Shown one piece after another: positions 1 through 9,535 of a stretch of DNA of 64,000 bases (position 1 is its first letter; every line of letters starts with the position of its first letter). The notes under the pieces are model-generated. The model was not told where the DNA came from. It did not search any database and saw only the letters and a list, made by a program, of their open reading frames with translations. A program made the position numbers and the translations under genes. Source of the stretch: JAIXWP01 sp964428835 (GTDB lineage: Bacteria; Bacteroidota; Bacteroidia; Flavobacteriales_D; Sanyastnellaceae); the NCBI GenBank assembly GCA_964428835.1, contig CAYRZQ010000002.1, positions 1-64,000 on the forward strand, read 5' to 3'.

Positions 1-213
1 GTTATTTAAAATTTGTTTATTGAGTTGTCAAGCATAAGCCAATGCCCGTGCCAACTCATGCCACAAATCACTAAAACCCCTGACTGCGTAAGGAGACCTT
101 ACTTTCTAAAGTTTGTACCAAAAGTGAAATTTGTCCTACGTGGGGACTGTGTGTCCCAGATTAGAACAAAATTCTGAATTCCGAATTCCGAATTCATAAT
201 TTAAACTTGTTAC

Positions 214-269
214 CCTATTATCCTATTATCCTATTACCCTATTACCCTATTACCCTATTACCTTATTAC
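214..269. repeat. Octamer tandem array at a stop codon (array 1)
   Basis: Seven consecutive 8-bp units, cctattat or cctattac with a last cttattac. The stop codon of the DUF418-like gene (TAA, complement at 258-260) lies inside the sixth unit, so the last residues of that protein are encoded by the array. It shares unit length and consensus C-N-T-A-Y-T-A-N with arrays at 1994, 2475, 11941 and 32923. Left of it, 170-195 holds a short gaattcc-type repeat. Confidence 0.9.
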
Positions 270-1322
270 CTTCTCCATCGGACCGTTCTTAAATCGTTTC
301 AGCCAGAAATAACTGAAGGCGCAACTCAGTATAAAATAAACCATCGCGAAAATCAATATTATCAGAGGTTCAGTTGGTTCGGACTTTAGCAAGTCATAAC
401 TTAGGTTTTTACCCGTCACAATTGACAATAAAAATAAACCTATCATGAGATGAGAAATGTAATGGGTGAGCGTCATCTGTCCGGTAGAAGCAAGAATCTT
501 GGTCAGTTTTGATTCTCCAACTTTTCTTCCAATAAAAATAAAAATGGAAATTAATACTATACCAAAAGAAGCAGTTCCCAACATAAATGGAAGAAAAGGA
601 GGAAGATAATCAGCAGTCAAATAGAAGATAACATCAGCATCCTGTGTGATAAGCGGTGCGAATCGCTGAACCGAAAAAACAATCACATAAATTAAGAGAC
701 CAATTATCAGTACCAAACGAGGTACTCGAGGGTTATTCCAATCCAATCTACCCAAGTACATACCTAAAAAGAAATAGGCTATCCAAGGAAAGATAGCATT
801 CCATCCATTATAGAATGTATTTCTAATAAAGCCCTCTAATGTCCAAAAATCATCGTACATCAAAGTATTGAAATTCCATCCAGTGTCATAAGGAATGACC
901 ACTAATAGAATATGAAAAATCAGAATCGCAAGAAGTGCAGCATAAATGAAATACTGTCGAGGAAGAAAAATCAAGAATGCCGCAAAATGCATATAGCCCC
1001 CATAAAAATGTAGGATATCCGCCGGCCACCATAAATAAAAGACTATCCCCAACACAAACAACAACCATGAACGACGTAAGATTGTATTTCTTATTTTCTT
1101 CTTTTCTTCCGAAGAATAATCCAGTCGATTACTCATCAAAGACACTCCCATACCCGCCAACATAACGAAAATGGTACTGGAATTACCATTGAATAAATTG
1201 AGAAAGCCACTCAACCCCGTATGATCAGAATGACTCCCGAAAACAGTATTGAAGTTTACGATGTACATTCCGAAGATGGCGTACGCTCTGGCCAGATCAA
1301 AACCAAGAATTCTACTTTTCAT
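258..1322 (-). CDS. DUF418/DUF1624-like multipass membrane protein
   Basis: A 354-residue integral membrane protein with about ten hydrophobic segments. The N-terminus (RILGFDLARAYAIFGMYIVN, then an FVMLAGMGVSL segment) resembles the YeiB/DUF418 and heparan-alpha-glucosaminide acetyltransferase-like superfamily, in which such proteins are proposed membrane acyltransferases. No substrate can be read from the sequence. The gene starts with ATG and stands alone on the minus strand, 107 bp downstream of the stop of a Crp/Fnr regulator gene. Its last codons and its TAA stop fall in an octamer repeat array, so the C-terminal residues KVIR may be repeat-derived. The family call is moderate and the function is unknown. 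Confidence 0.6.
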   Translation of the reverse strand: MKSRILGFDLARAYAIFGMYIVNFNTVFGSHSDHTGLSGFLNLFNGNSSTIFVMLAGMGVSLMSNRLDYSSEEKKKIRNTILRRSWLLFVLGIVFYLWWPADILHFYGGYMHFAAFLIFLPRQYFIYAALLAILIFHILLVVIPYDTGWNFNTLMYDDFWTLEGFIRNTFYNGWNAIFPWIAYFFLGMYLGRLDWNNPRVPRLVLIIGLLIYVIVFSVQRFAPLITQDADVIFYLTADYLPPFLPFMLGTASFGIVLISIFIFIGRKVGESKLTKILASTGQMTLTHYISHLMIGLFLLSIVTGKNLSYDLLKSEPTEPLIILIFAMVYFILSCAFSYFWLKRFKNGPMEKVIR

Positions 1323-1429
1323 AAAACTGAATTTTGCTTAATGCGCTTGAATTCATTATCAAAACACACGACTGCAAAATTCTGATAGGACGTGCCCTAT
1401 TATTTGACCTATGTCAAATAATGGAAAAA

Positions 1430-1996
1430 TCAAATCTTTGCTCGAATCCTACTCAAGGTTTCAAGCGATACACCGAGATACGAGGCTATAATTGTAAGGG
1501 GTATCGTCTGAACAATATGTGGACTTTTATTCAGAATATTCTTATACCGATCTGTTGCTGTCAGTGTATGAAAATCGAACAAGCGTTGTTCTACCCAAAT
1601 TGCATAATACTCGGTAAGCATTATATCCAAAACCAAAAGCTTAGAATTCTTTGATTTCGCATCCTGAAATGCATCATAAGAAATAGACGAGACCTTTATA
1701 TCCGTCAATGCCTCGATAAATTCCCGGCTGGGTTGCTGCAAAGTATAACTATCAAAAGAAACTGCTAAATCGTCTTTGAAGTAAAGTTCAGTTGTGACTT
1801 CCTTTCCGTCATTTAGATAATACTTCCTCGCCACACCCTCCAAAACTAAAAAGCTCCTGCGACAGACATCGTTCTGTCTCAAAAGCAATTCCCCTTTACT
1901 ATAATTTTTTTCTACAGAAATATCACTCAGCACACGCACCGTATCCCCATCCAGACTTTGGATATAATCATCTATTTTCTTTCTATACAAATGCAT
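1430..1996 (-). CDS. Crp/Fnr family transcriptional regulator
   Basis: At 188 residues this has the usual size of the Bacteroidota Crp/Fnr-like regulators. An N-terminal cyclic-nucleotide-binding-like beta-barrel (about residues 20-115, with the motif SFLVLEGVARKYY) is followed by a short C-terminal helix-turn-helix ending IIASYLGVSLETLSRIRAK. The cysteine cluster of true FNR is absent, so oxygen sensing through an Fe-S cluster is not supported. The ligand is unknown. The start ATG lies within an octamer repeat unit shared with the end of the upstream 137-residue gene, 9 bp away, which suggests co-transcription. A second regulator of the same type lies at 18820. Confidence 0.85.
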   Translation of the reverse strand: MHLYRKKIDDYIQSLDGDTVRVLSDISVEKNYSKGELLLRQNDVCRRSFLVLEGVARKYYLNDGKEVTTELYFKDDLAVSFDSYTLQQPSREFIEALTDIKVSSISYDAFQDAKSKNSKLLVLDIMLTEYYAIWVEQRLFDFHTLTATDRYKNILNKSPHIVQTIPLTIIASYLGVSLETLSRIRAKI

Positions 1997-2009
1997 ACTA
2001 TCATACTAT
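1994..2009. repeat. Octamer repeat, two units, at a gene junction (array 4)
   Basis: Two perfect copies of catactat. The stop codon of the 137-residue membrane protein (complement 2006-2008) and the start codon of the Crp/Fnr gene (complement 1994-1996) both lie in these 16 bases. The same unit makes up the longer array at 2475-2586. Confidence 0.75.
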
Positions 2010-2419
2010 TTCCCCTGCCTCCGTAATGCCATATTCTTGACTTTAGAGACCCTTATGGCATCAACGATAGACCATATTTGATTTGCCGTGACCAGCACCA
2101 TGCCGCCTATAAGCATACCGTAGCCAAAGTTAACCGCATCACTTGCCACCACATAGACTAATCCCACTGCCGAGATGGTAAAGCCCACCACAGTGCGCTT
2201 AAAAAATTTTACACCTCGCTCACGTTCGTCACAATAGAAATGTCCCAGGCCGGGAAAAAGGGAGGCCGCAGCTGCAGCAACTAAGGGTTCATATTTATCA
2301 ACAGGACTTCTTTTATAATCCTTATAGTTAAAATACTTCCTATCCTCCTCATATTGGGCGATGATAGTACTCGAGAACATCAAAAAGCAAACTAAAATTA
2401 AAGAATGTCTTAAAGTCAT
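2006..2419 (-). CDS. Secreted/membrane protein with TM2-like C-terminal part
   Basis: A 137-residue protein. Residues 1-21 form a signal peptide ending in IIAQ. A central AAAAASLFPGLGHFYCDER stretch resembles the GxGhFYxGxxxxG pattern of TM2/DUF5683-type membrane proteins. Two further hydrophobic segments are followed by a basic tail. These families occur often in Bacteroidota and have no firm biochemical role. The gene begins with ATG and ends 9 bp before the Crp/Fnr start, so the two probably share a transcript. The family call is tentative. Confidence 0.6.
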   Translation of the reverse strand: MTLRHSLILVCFLMFSSTIIAQYEEDRKYFNYKDYKRSPVDKYEPLVAAAAASLFPGLGHFYCDERERGVKFFKRTVVGFTISAVGLVYVVASDAVNFGYGMLIGGMVLVTANQIWSIVDAIRVSKVKNMALRRQGK

Positions 2420-2474
2420 ATTTACAATATTTATCTAGCCTAGAATACAATAGTACACCATTTCACCTAACTAT

Positions 2475-2586
2475 CATACTACCATACTATCATACTACCA
2501 TACTATCATACTACCATACTATCATACTACCATACTACCATACTATCATACTATCATACTACCATACTATCATACTACCATACTAC
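2475..2586. repeat. Octamer tandem array after the susD stop (array 2)
   Basis: Fourteen exact-length 8-bp units alternating mainly between catactac and catactat. The array ends one base before the complement of the susD TGA stop (2588-2590). A degenerate unit precedes it at 2467. It is the longest and cleanest of the five octamer arrays. Sequence this regular is prone to slippage, so its copy number may vary between isolates. Confidence 0.92.
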
Positions 2587-2587
2587 C

Positions 2588-3943
2588 TCACTCTCCCTCG
2601 ATCCACATCTTCACATCCATTGTCAGTACACCAGGAAAATTTGGATTTAACAACCTTTCCGTTTGAGGATAAATCAATCGACGAGGAATTTGTCCTCCCG
2701 GATTAGAAGCGCTGTTCCCGTTTGCATTTGGCGTCAATACCGGATAACCGGTACGACGCCAATCTGTCCACACTTCAGGCTGTGTAAATAAAGCACTAAA
2801 CTTTTCCCTCATAATAAGATTCAAATCTGAATCAAATGCTCCTGTTAATACCAATGTGTTAATCAAACTTTGCTCTTGACTATCTGGGATTTCAATCGCC
2901 AAAAAAGATTCTACTTCATCCATTGAAGCTTGCACAGCTTGTCTCAAGGCATCTTGAGCTCCTGTGATATTATTCGTCCGCAACAAAGCCTCCGACTCGA
3001 TGAATTTTTGTTCTACAAAGCTCATCAACTTAATAGGCGAATTAGCGCTTCCTTGAAATGCGCCCACTTTGCTTTGACCTCCAGTGAAAGGAATAATATC
3101 AACAAATCTGGAGAATCGTGGATCCGCTGCACCTAGAACAGAAATGTATTGAGGATCGACCACCGCATAAGCCGTCGCCACGAAAAAATTATAGATCGGA
3201 TTGGCATCAGCAGCATTTCCAAGATAGCGATAAGCCAAATCTTCATTGTAATTCGCAAACCCTTCATTCAGCTCCTCCAGCGCGCGAGCCGACGCATCGC
3301 CTCTTACATTGGTCAAATGAATGTAATACCTTGCCAATAGCGCATGAGCAGCTCGCTTCCATTTATTCAAATCCCCACCATAGATCAAATCATCGCTCGA
3401 AGGAACAATCGTCGATGCCTGATCAAGGTCAAAAATCGCATCATTCAACATGTTAATCATATCCAAATAAATATGATCTTGCGAATCAAAGCGCGGATAA
3501 AGATTATCACCGCCTTGCATTGCCTCACTAAAAGGCACATCGCCCCATGCATCAGTTATTATACCTATACAATTAGCTAATAAGATTTTTCCAATACCTG
3601 CATAAGCATTCGCACCCTCCTCTTCTGCTTTTTCTATGATTATCCTACAATTTACCATTGGGCCTGTATAAAAATCTTCCCACGGATATCCAATAAACAA
3701 TTCATCGGGATTGTAATTCTCCATCAATAATTCCTGATTATCGCGACCCGACAATTGCTGTGAAGCAATAGCTGTATATCTAAAGAATCTACCGCCGATA
3801 GCATCTGCCAATCCCTTCTGCGCCGTCGGAAGCAGTAGCTTCACAGAAACATCTGTTGGCACATTAGGATTCTCATTGACTTCATCCAACTTGCATGCAA
3901 ACAAACTGACTGAAAATATAAATACTAGAAATACCTTTTTCAT
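2588..3943 (-). CDS. SusD/RagB-like nutrient-binding lipoprotein
   Basis: A 451-residue lipoprotein of the SusD-like family (SusD-like_2 type). Signal peptide residues 1-16 lead to the lipobox LFAC with Cys17, which would be lipidated and surface exposed. The early motif NENPNVPTDV and the YxxWEDFYTGPMVNC region are typical of the family. SusD-type proteins cap the SusC TonB-dependent channel and bind the incoming glycan or peptide. The partner lies directly upstream (3956-6997), 12 bp away. No glycoside hydrolase or peptidase sits in the pair, so the substrate cannot be inferred; peptide uptake is as likely as glycan uptake. Confidence 0.93.
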   Translation of the reverse strand: MKKVFLVFIFSVSLFACKLDEVNENPNVPTDVSVKLLLPTAQKGLADAIGGRFFRYTAIASQQLSGRDNQELLMENYNPDELFIGYPWEDFYTGPMVNCRIIIEKAEEEGANAYAGIGKILLANCIGIITDAWGDVPFSEAMQGGDNLYPRFDSQDHIYLDMINMLNDAIFDLDQASTIVPSSDDLIYGGDLNKWKRAAHALLARYYIHLTNVRGDASARALEELNEGFANYNEDLAYRYLGNAADANPIYNFFVATAYAVVDPQYISVLGAADPRFSRFVDIIPFTGGQSKVGAFQGSANSPIKLMSFVEQKFIESEALLRTNNITGAQDALRQAVQASMDEVESFLAIEIPDSQEQSLINTLVLTGAFDSDLNLIMREKFSALFTQPEVWTDWRRTGYPVLTPNANGNSASNPGGQIPRRLIYPQTERLLNPNFPGVLTMDVKMWIEGE

Positions 3944-3955
3944 AATCTCAATGTT

Positions 3956-6900
3956 TTAAAATCCAACTCTTACAGAAAAACCAATACTGCGCGTATTTGG
4001 CATGTTGAAATAATCACGTCCTATCGAATTCGAAGCACCGCTTAAATTGGTCTCAGGATCTATGCCCGTGTAATTTGTAAACAGCAAGAGATTTCTTGAT
4101 GTTAGAGAAACCACACAACTCGACATCTTCAATTTATTTCTGATTTTGCGAGGAAGCTCATAGCTGATGCTGAGGTCGCGAAGTCTCAACCAATTTACTT
4201 CTTCCATCACTTCTTCGCTTACATATTGCAAACTATAGCGATTATAGAAACTTTCATCTAAGCGAATCTCTGTTGTATTCACACTTCCGTCTGCCAATAC
4301 TCCTTCCCATACTGTTGTTTCAGTATCGCGATTTTCGGTATCCTCATGAGTACCGTGGAACAACATCACTGCTTTTGTTCCATTGTGGATATAGCCTCCC
4401 ACACGTATATCCCACAAAAAAGTAAAGGTGAAATTTTTGTACCGAATATCGTTGCGCCAACCCATTAAGAAATCAGGATTCGGATTGCCCAAAAATCCTC
4501 GTTCGGCGCTCTTAATAGGATAACCATTTTCATCTATCAAAACATTTCCATTAGCATCTCTCTCCCAAACGCCGCCGTAAAGAACTCCATATTGCTGACC
4601 TACGGCGACAACACTTTGCGTACTCGCCAAACCAAAAGAAGGCAATGCAATCAAATCCACCCCTTCGCCCAAAGATTCCACCTTATTCACGTTGCGCGTG
4701 AAATTCAAAGAAGTAGAATAAGACCACGCACGCTCTACTTTTCTTTCAATGACATCTGCTGTGATTAAAAGCTCTACCCCCTGATTTCGAATATTTCCAG
4801 CATTAAATACTGTTTCGAGATAGCCCGAACTTGACGGCACTGGCAAATAGATAATCTGATCTACTGAATTGTTGTTGTAATAAGTGAGATCTACTCCCAT
4901 GCGACCTTTTAGAAACCTTAAGTCCAATCCTAACTCTACCGACTTCAAGCGTTCGGGACGTAGGTCTGGATTGAAAACAAAACTTGTTGGACTAAATCCA
5001 AGTTGACCTTGCGGCTGTCCGCTTTGTTGAAAATAAGAATCCGTAAGAAACGCACCAGGTGCGCCATTCCCCGTTTCAGAGTAACTCGCCCGAAACTTTC
5101 CAAAACCCCACTTTTTAATCGAAGGCACCACTTCTGAAAAGATGAACGCTGTGCTAACACTTGGGTAAAACACAGAATTATTCTCCTTTGGTAAAGTTGA
5201 AAACCAATCATTGCGAGCTGTGAAATCTACGTAGAGCATTTTTCTAAAACCAATATTCACATTCCCATAAGCACCTATCGTACGCTGACGAGATACAAAG
5301 TCATCCGAGATAACGTTCAGTGCGCTGACGTTTGATATATCATAATAATCATCAATTACGAAACCCACACCATCCATCGAATATGAAGTCTCTTCGACAT
5401 TGTAATAGTTATGTCCGACAATCGCATTGACTTCCCACTTGGAACCCCACTCCCGCTGATAGTTCAGCATGAAATCATTATTTAGCGAGTTGAATACAAC
5501 ATCATTCACAAACATTCTTCCGCCCAAATCTTTGAATTCATTGCTTCGCTTGTCCCAATATTCTTCGATCCGATCGCTATACCAATCGATACCCGTGCGG
5601 TTCAATACAGAAAAATATTGATTAATTGGAACCATCACTTCAAATGCACCAATCAAGCGATCCACGTTGTTATCATTCACATTCTTGTTGACGCTCCAAT
5701 ATGGATTATCGTAGTTTGCGAAGTATGTCCTTTGCGTTCCATCCGGGTTGAGATAACTCGCTTCATCATCTACAGGATCATCACTTCCGTTTGTCAAATC
5801 ATAGCTGGATGGGCCGCGCATCAAACCCAACATGACACCACTCAGATTGCTTCCACGTTGTCCACGTTGCGCATTACTCTTGGTATAATTCACCATTGCA
5901 GAAATCTTCACCTTGCTCCATAGCATATGACTTCCACTAAACTGAATGCTCGTTCGGTTTAGCCCTGTATTTGGCACAATCCCCGATTGACGTGTATTTC
6001 CGAGTGACAAATAGAAATTATTAAACGCATTTCCACCACTCACCGAAATATTATTATTGAGTGTTACACCCGTTTGAAAAAAGTCGAAAGGTTGATCTGC
6101 AAAATTGTCTCCCTGAATTGGAGCTCCCCAAGAAAACTGACTGCCTTGAGAAGAAATACCACCTGTTCCTTGCGCCCAACGGCCTTGTCTGATAGGTAAA
6201 CGATTCACGCGATCAAACAACGTCGAACTAGAAAAAGTAACTTCACTCTTCCCTTCCTTTCCTTTTTTTGTAGTAATCATGACTACGCCATTACCCGCAC
6301 GATAGCCGTACAATGCAGTAGCAGCGCCACCTTTCAACACACTAATGTTTTCAATATCATTCGGATTCAAATCCAATGCGCGATTTCCCTGATCGGTAAA
6401 ATTGCTGCCGCGATAACTGTTATCTATCGGAACACCATCGATGATAAACAAAGGTTGATTGCTCCCATCGATAGAGCTATAGCCCCGAATCACCATACTG
6501 CTGCTCGCGCCAGGTGTGCCGCTGCTGCTGGTGATTTGAACACCTGCTACCTTGCCGTTCAAGGCATTCACAATATTCACTTCATTGCTCTTTTCAATTT
6601 CATCGGATGTCACTTCCGTAGCGGAATAAGCGAGACGCTTCTTCTCTTTTTTCACACCGATGGCAGTCACTACCGCTTCACGCAGCACTTTGAATTCAGG
6701 GTTCAATACCACATCAATTTCATAGTGCCCTTGAATTGGAATTTTCTGTGTTTCAAAGCCCGTATAGCGGAAAATGAGCGTGTCCTTCGACATGTCCGTA
6801 GCACTCAGTCCTGCGCGGATATTGAAGCGTCCATCTTCATCAGTGCTCGCTGCATATCCAAAATGATGAGCCACCACAGTCACGCCATAAATGGGAAGTC

Positions 6901-6997
6901 CATCTTCTGAAGAAGTTACTCTACCTGTAACTTGAGCAGCCCCGAAAGCAGGATATAGGAGCACAAATGCCAAAAAAGCAATGCAATTTTTTACCAT
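3956..6997 (-). CDS. SusC/RagA-type TonB-linked outer membrane transporter
   Basis: From the ATG at 6997 the protein is 1013 residues. The longer frame to 7021 begins with TTG and adds eight residues ahead of a good signal peptide (MVKNCIAFLAFVLLYPAFGA), so the ATG is preferred. Domains in order are signal peptide, carboxypeptidase-like regulatory domain (about 22-105), TonB plug with the SusC signature around LFIIDGVPIDN, and a C-terminal 22-strand barrel ending in Phe. It imports oligomeric nutrients across the outer membrane using TonB-ExbBD energy, in complex with the SusD lipoprotein encoded 12 bp downstream. No ECF sigma or anti-sigma gene adjoins it in this window. Confidence 0.95.
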   Translation of the reverse strand: MVKNCIAFLAFVLLYPAFGAAQVTGRVTSSEDGLPIYGVTVVAHHFGYAASTDEDGRFNIRAGLSATDMSKDTLIFRYTGFETQKIPIQGHYEIDVVLNPEFKVLREAVVTAIGVKKEKKRLAYSATEVTSDEIEKSNEVNIVNALNGKVAGVQITSSSGTPGASSSMVIRGYSSIDGSNQPLFIIDGVPIDNSYRGSNFTDQGNRALDLNPNDIENISVLKGGAATALYGYRAGNGVVMITTKKGKEGKSEVTFSSSTLFDRVNRLPIRQGRWAQGTGGISSQGSQFSWGAPIQGDNFADQPFDFFQTGVTLNNNISVSGGNAFNNFYLSLGNTRQSGIVPNTGLNRTSIQFSGSHMLWSKVKISAMVNYTKSNAQRGQRGSNLSGVMLGLMRGPSSYDLTNGSDDPVDDEASYLNPDGTQRTYFANYDNPYWSVNKNVNDNNVDRLIGAFEVMVPINQYFSVLNRTGIDWYSDRIEEYWDKRSNEFKDLGGRMFVNDVVFNSLNNDFMLNYQREWGSKWEVNAIVGHNYYNVEETSYSMDGVGFVIDDYYDISNVSALNVISDDFVSRQRTIGAYGNVNIGFRKMLYVDFTARNDWFSTLPKENNSVFYPSVSTAFIFSEVVPSIKKWGFGKFRASYSETGNGAPGAFLTDSYFQQSGQPQGQLGFSPTSFVFNPDLRPERLKSVELGLDLRFLKGRMGVDLTYYNNNSVDQIIYLPVPSSSGYLETVFNAGNIRNQGVELLITADVIERKVERAWSYSTSLNFTRNVNKVESLGEGVDLIALPSFGLASTQSVVAVGQQYGVLYGGVWERDANGNVLIDENGYPIKSAERGFLGNPNPDFLMGWRNDIRYKNFTFTFLWDIRVGGYIHNGTKAVMLFHGTHEDTENRDTETTVWEGVLADGSVNTTEIRLDESFYNRYSLQYVSEEVMEEVNWLRLRDLSISYELPRKIRNKLKMSSCVVSLTSRNLLLFTNYTGIDPETNLSGASNSIGRDYFNMPNTRSIGFSVRVGF

Positions 6998-7222
6998 AAA
7001 ATAATAAATGAAATAAACCAATACACCGACAGACGGCAGATCACCGTCTCAAAATATCAATAGAAAAAAAATCTAACAATTGAACACTGGCTGCAAACCG
7101 TATCTATGAGCCGGTTTGAAAGGCAGCTTGCCAGAAAAGCAAATTCCTTTTTTTCTTTTCATGTTTGGTTAAAGTATGCCCAATAGTAGAAATATTTTTT
7201 TTACAAAACAAAAAAAAGAGAA

Positions 7223-8596
7223 TTACAAATTGAAAATTAACATAAGCGCGAGTCCGATGAACGCTATCAATACCGCAGCCAACATCAAGTTGCGCATCCA
7301 TCTCAACCATATCTTATATGGGATACCAGCAATAGACAACACACCCATGGTAACTCCACTCGTAGGGATGATCAAATCAAAATAGCCCGCGGCAAGCTGA
7401 AAAGCCATTACTGTTTGATTCGCTGTAATTCCAAGTAAGTCGCCCAGCGGTGCCATAATTGGCATCGTAATCGCCGCCTGTCCAGAACCAGATGGAATGA
7501 AAAAATTGATGATTCCTTGCACCACAAACATGATTTCCAAACAAAGGACGCGCGGCATTCCATCCAATACAGACACCAAGCCATTCAAAATCGTATCGAT
7601 GATTTGACCATCTCTCGCTACTACCAATACACTGCGTGAAATTGCAATAACAAGCGCTGCGGTAAGCATGCCATTGACACCATTTGTAAAACTCTTCACC
7701 ACCCTGTCCATCTCAAAGCGCATAATAACAATACTCAAAATTCCCAGTGCAAAAAAGACAGCTCCTATCTGAATTACACCCCAATCAAGATACATCGCTC
7801 CCAGAGGAATGATGACAAGCGTAATCAAAAACAAAATAATTACCAATGCACGTTGCAAGTTCCATTGCTCGATATGAGTAGATTGAAAGTTAGCAGGAAC
7901 AGCCAATCCCTGCATCAAACTGAGTTCAGGATTTTTGGAAATCTTTTTTGCATAGTGAAGAACAAAGAAAATCGTCACTGAGGTCAATACAATCCAAAAA
8001 ATAAAACGCTCCAAAACGCCTGATGGGAATGGGATTCCAGCAATCTCCATCGCCACTCCAACGGAAAATGGGTTGTAAGCAGCGGCTGCACCACCGAGGC
8101 CGCTTGTTACAAAAGGAATCGCAACACCTACCAATACATCATAGCCCATGCGCAATGCAAGCGGAATCGTCAACAACACAAAGACTAAACTCTCCTCGCT
8201 CATCCCAAATGTGAAACCGCAGATTGAAAACATTACCATCAACACTACCAACACTGTGCTATTGCCCGCTTTCGTTCCTTCGAGGGTTGACATCAACTTT
8301 ACTAAACCTGCATCGATTGCTCCCGAATCCATGATCCAACCGAAAGCACCACCGACGATCAATACGAAAGCAATAATCTTCGAAGCCTCAACAAAGCCTT
8401 TGAAAGGCGCCTCCAGCAAACCCATCAGACCGACAGGACTTGCATCAACACGATGATATGTACCCGCAACGACGATATCTCTTCCCGAAGAATTTTTCAC
8501 AACATCAAAAATTCCTGCAGGCAATATCCACGTAAGGAGAACCATCGCACAAAGAATAAAAAACACAATGACAAGAGTGTCGGGAATTCGTTTCAT
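7223..8596 (-). CDS. YfcC/DcuC-family membrane transporter
   Basis: A 457-residue protein with about twelve transmembrane segments and the paired signature of the C4-dicarboxylate anaerobic carrier superfamily (YfcC branch). The motifs include TSGLGGAAAAYNPFSVGVAM in the first half and IPSGSGQAAITMPIM with LIIPTSG in the second. YfcC-type proteins are predicted antiporters of basic amino acids or dicarboxylates; the substrate here is unknown. The gene is monocistronic, diverging from the secreted-protein gene at 8647. A perfect TAnnTTTG element lies 24-31 bp upstream of the ATG. The C-terminus ends in hydrophobic LMLIFNL. Confidence 0.88.
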   Translation of the reverse strand: MKRIPDTLVIVFFILCAMVLLTWILPAGIFDVVKNSSGRDIVVAGTYHRVDASPVGLMGLLEAPFKGFVEASKIIAFVLIVGGAFGWIMDSGAIDAGLVKLMSTLEGTKAGNSTVLVVLMVMFSICGFTFGMSEESLVFVLLTIPLALRMGYDVLVGVAIPFVTSGLGGAAAAYNPFSVGVAMEIAGIPFPSGVLERFIFWIVLTSVTIFFVLHYAKKISKNPELSLMQGLAVPANFQSTHIEQWNLQRALVIILFLITLVIIPLGAMYLDWGVIQIGAVFFALGILSIVIMRFEMDRVVKSFTNGVNGMLTAALVIAISRSVLVVARDGQIIDTILNGLVSVLDGMPRVLCLEIMFVVQGIINFFIPSGSGQAAITMPIMAPLGDLLGITANQTVMAFQLAAGYFDLIIPTSGVTMGVLSIAGIPYKIWLRWMRNLMLAAVLIAFIGLALMLIFNL

Positions 8597-8619
8597 AAAA
8601 AAATTATTCTATCATTGTC

Positions 8620-8627
8620 CAAACATA
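8620..8627 (-). promoter_or_regulatory. Bacteroidota -7 element before the YfcC gene
   Basis: On the minus strand this reads TATGTTTG, a perfect TAnnTTTG. A TTTG lies upstream on the same strand, but only 13 bp away, shorter than the usual 19-21, so the -33 element is doubtful. The predicted start point is about 20 bp before the ATG at 8596. Confidence 0.4.
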
Positions 8628-8646
8628 TTAATTAAAATTTCAAACT

Positions 8647-9534
8647 ATGAATAGAATTTTTACCCTTCTCTTTTTTGTACTTCTCACCAAACTTTCAATC
8701 GCTCAAATTATCTATCAAGAGGATTTTAGTTCTGGAATAATGCCAGCAAACTACACCTTAGTTAATCTTGACGGACTCACTCCTGATGATCCCGATTTGG
8801 TAAATATGACAGATAGTGCGTGGACTGTAAAAAACATTACAGCGCAAGGATTTACTGGTGGTTACGGGGCTTTCAGCGTTAGCTGGTATGTCAACGACGC
8901 CGGTCCTAGCAATGATTGGATGATTCTTCCAGCGATTGAACTCGGATCCGATCCTTATCTCTCTTGGACAGCAATGGCAATTACCAGCAGTGGTCTTTAT
9001 AGAGATCAATACCAAGTATTTGTATCTCCTGGCGGCGGGACAATAGAAGATTATATTCTGCTTTCACCGATTTTTGATACAGGAAGTTTAGGTGAAATTG
9101 ACGAACCGACTGATCGTTCGGTTTCGCTTTCAGCCTATGCCAACCAAACTGTTTACATTGCATTCAGAAATACTACACAGCCCTACAACCCTGATGGAGG
9201 TAGCGGTCCCGGAAACGGCGGCAATGAGTTGGTAGTGGACAATATCATCGTGAGTCAAGGCCCTCTAAATGTTCAAGAAGGTGAACAAGAATTGGCCATT
9301 AGCATTTATCCAAATCCTGCTCAGGGAAATGAATTGAATATTCAACTGAACAATTCTGAAACTGCGATTATTGAAGTTATCTCAACGAATGTTCAAATTG
9401 TAGCGCGTGAAAACAGCATCAAGGGAAGCAATGTACACACACTTTCTATTGAAAATTTTGCAAATGGTACTTATACCGTTCGAGTGGTACAAAATTCTAA
9501 AGTAATGACATCAAGTGTTGTTGTAGCGAAGTAA
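8647..9534 (+). CDS. Secreted choice-of-anchor J protein with T9SS sorting domain
   Basis: A 295-residue protein with a signal peptide (residues 1-20, ending LSIAQ). Residues 21-200 form a jelly-roll domain like the cleaved-adhesin/choice-of-anchor J family, with EDFSSG near the N-terminus, a SNDWMILP motif and a GGNELVVDNIIV strand near its end. The last 80 residues are a type A Por secretion (T9SS) sorting domain: SIYPNPA, a run of beta strands, then GTYTVRVVQNSKVMTSSVVV and a terminal Lys. It should be exported by the Sec system, carried across the outer membrane by T9SS and possibly anchored to A-LPS. No protease or glycosidase domain is visible. Its stop lies 1 bp from that of the convergent cyanophycinase-like gene. 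Confidence 0.87.
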   Translation: MNRIFTLLFFVLLTKLSIAQIIYQEDFSSGIMPANYTLVNLDGLTPDDPDLVNMTDSAWTVKNITAQGFTGGYGAFSVSWYVNDAGPSNDWMILPAIELGSDPYLSWTAMAITSSGLYRDQYQVFVSPGGGTIEDYILLSPIFDTGSLGEIDEPTDRSVSLSAYANQTVYIAFRNTTQPYNPDGGSGPGNGGNELVVDNIIVSQGPLNVQEGEQELAISIYPNPAQGNELNIQLNNSETAIIEVISTNVQIVARENSIKGSNVHTLSIENFANGTYTVRVVQNSKVMTSSVVVAK

Positions 9535-9535
9535 A

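Noticed and set aside
207..389. Short plus-strand frame through the array at 214-269
   Set aside because: It only translates the octamer repeat and antisense of the DUF418-like gene.
6998..7021. Eight extra N-terminal residues of SusC
   Set aside because: They start with TTG and spoil the signal peptide.
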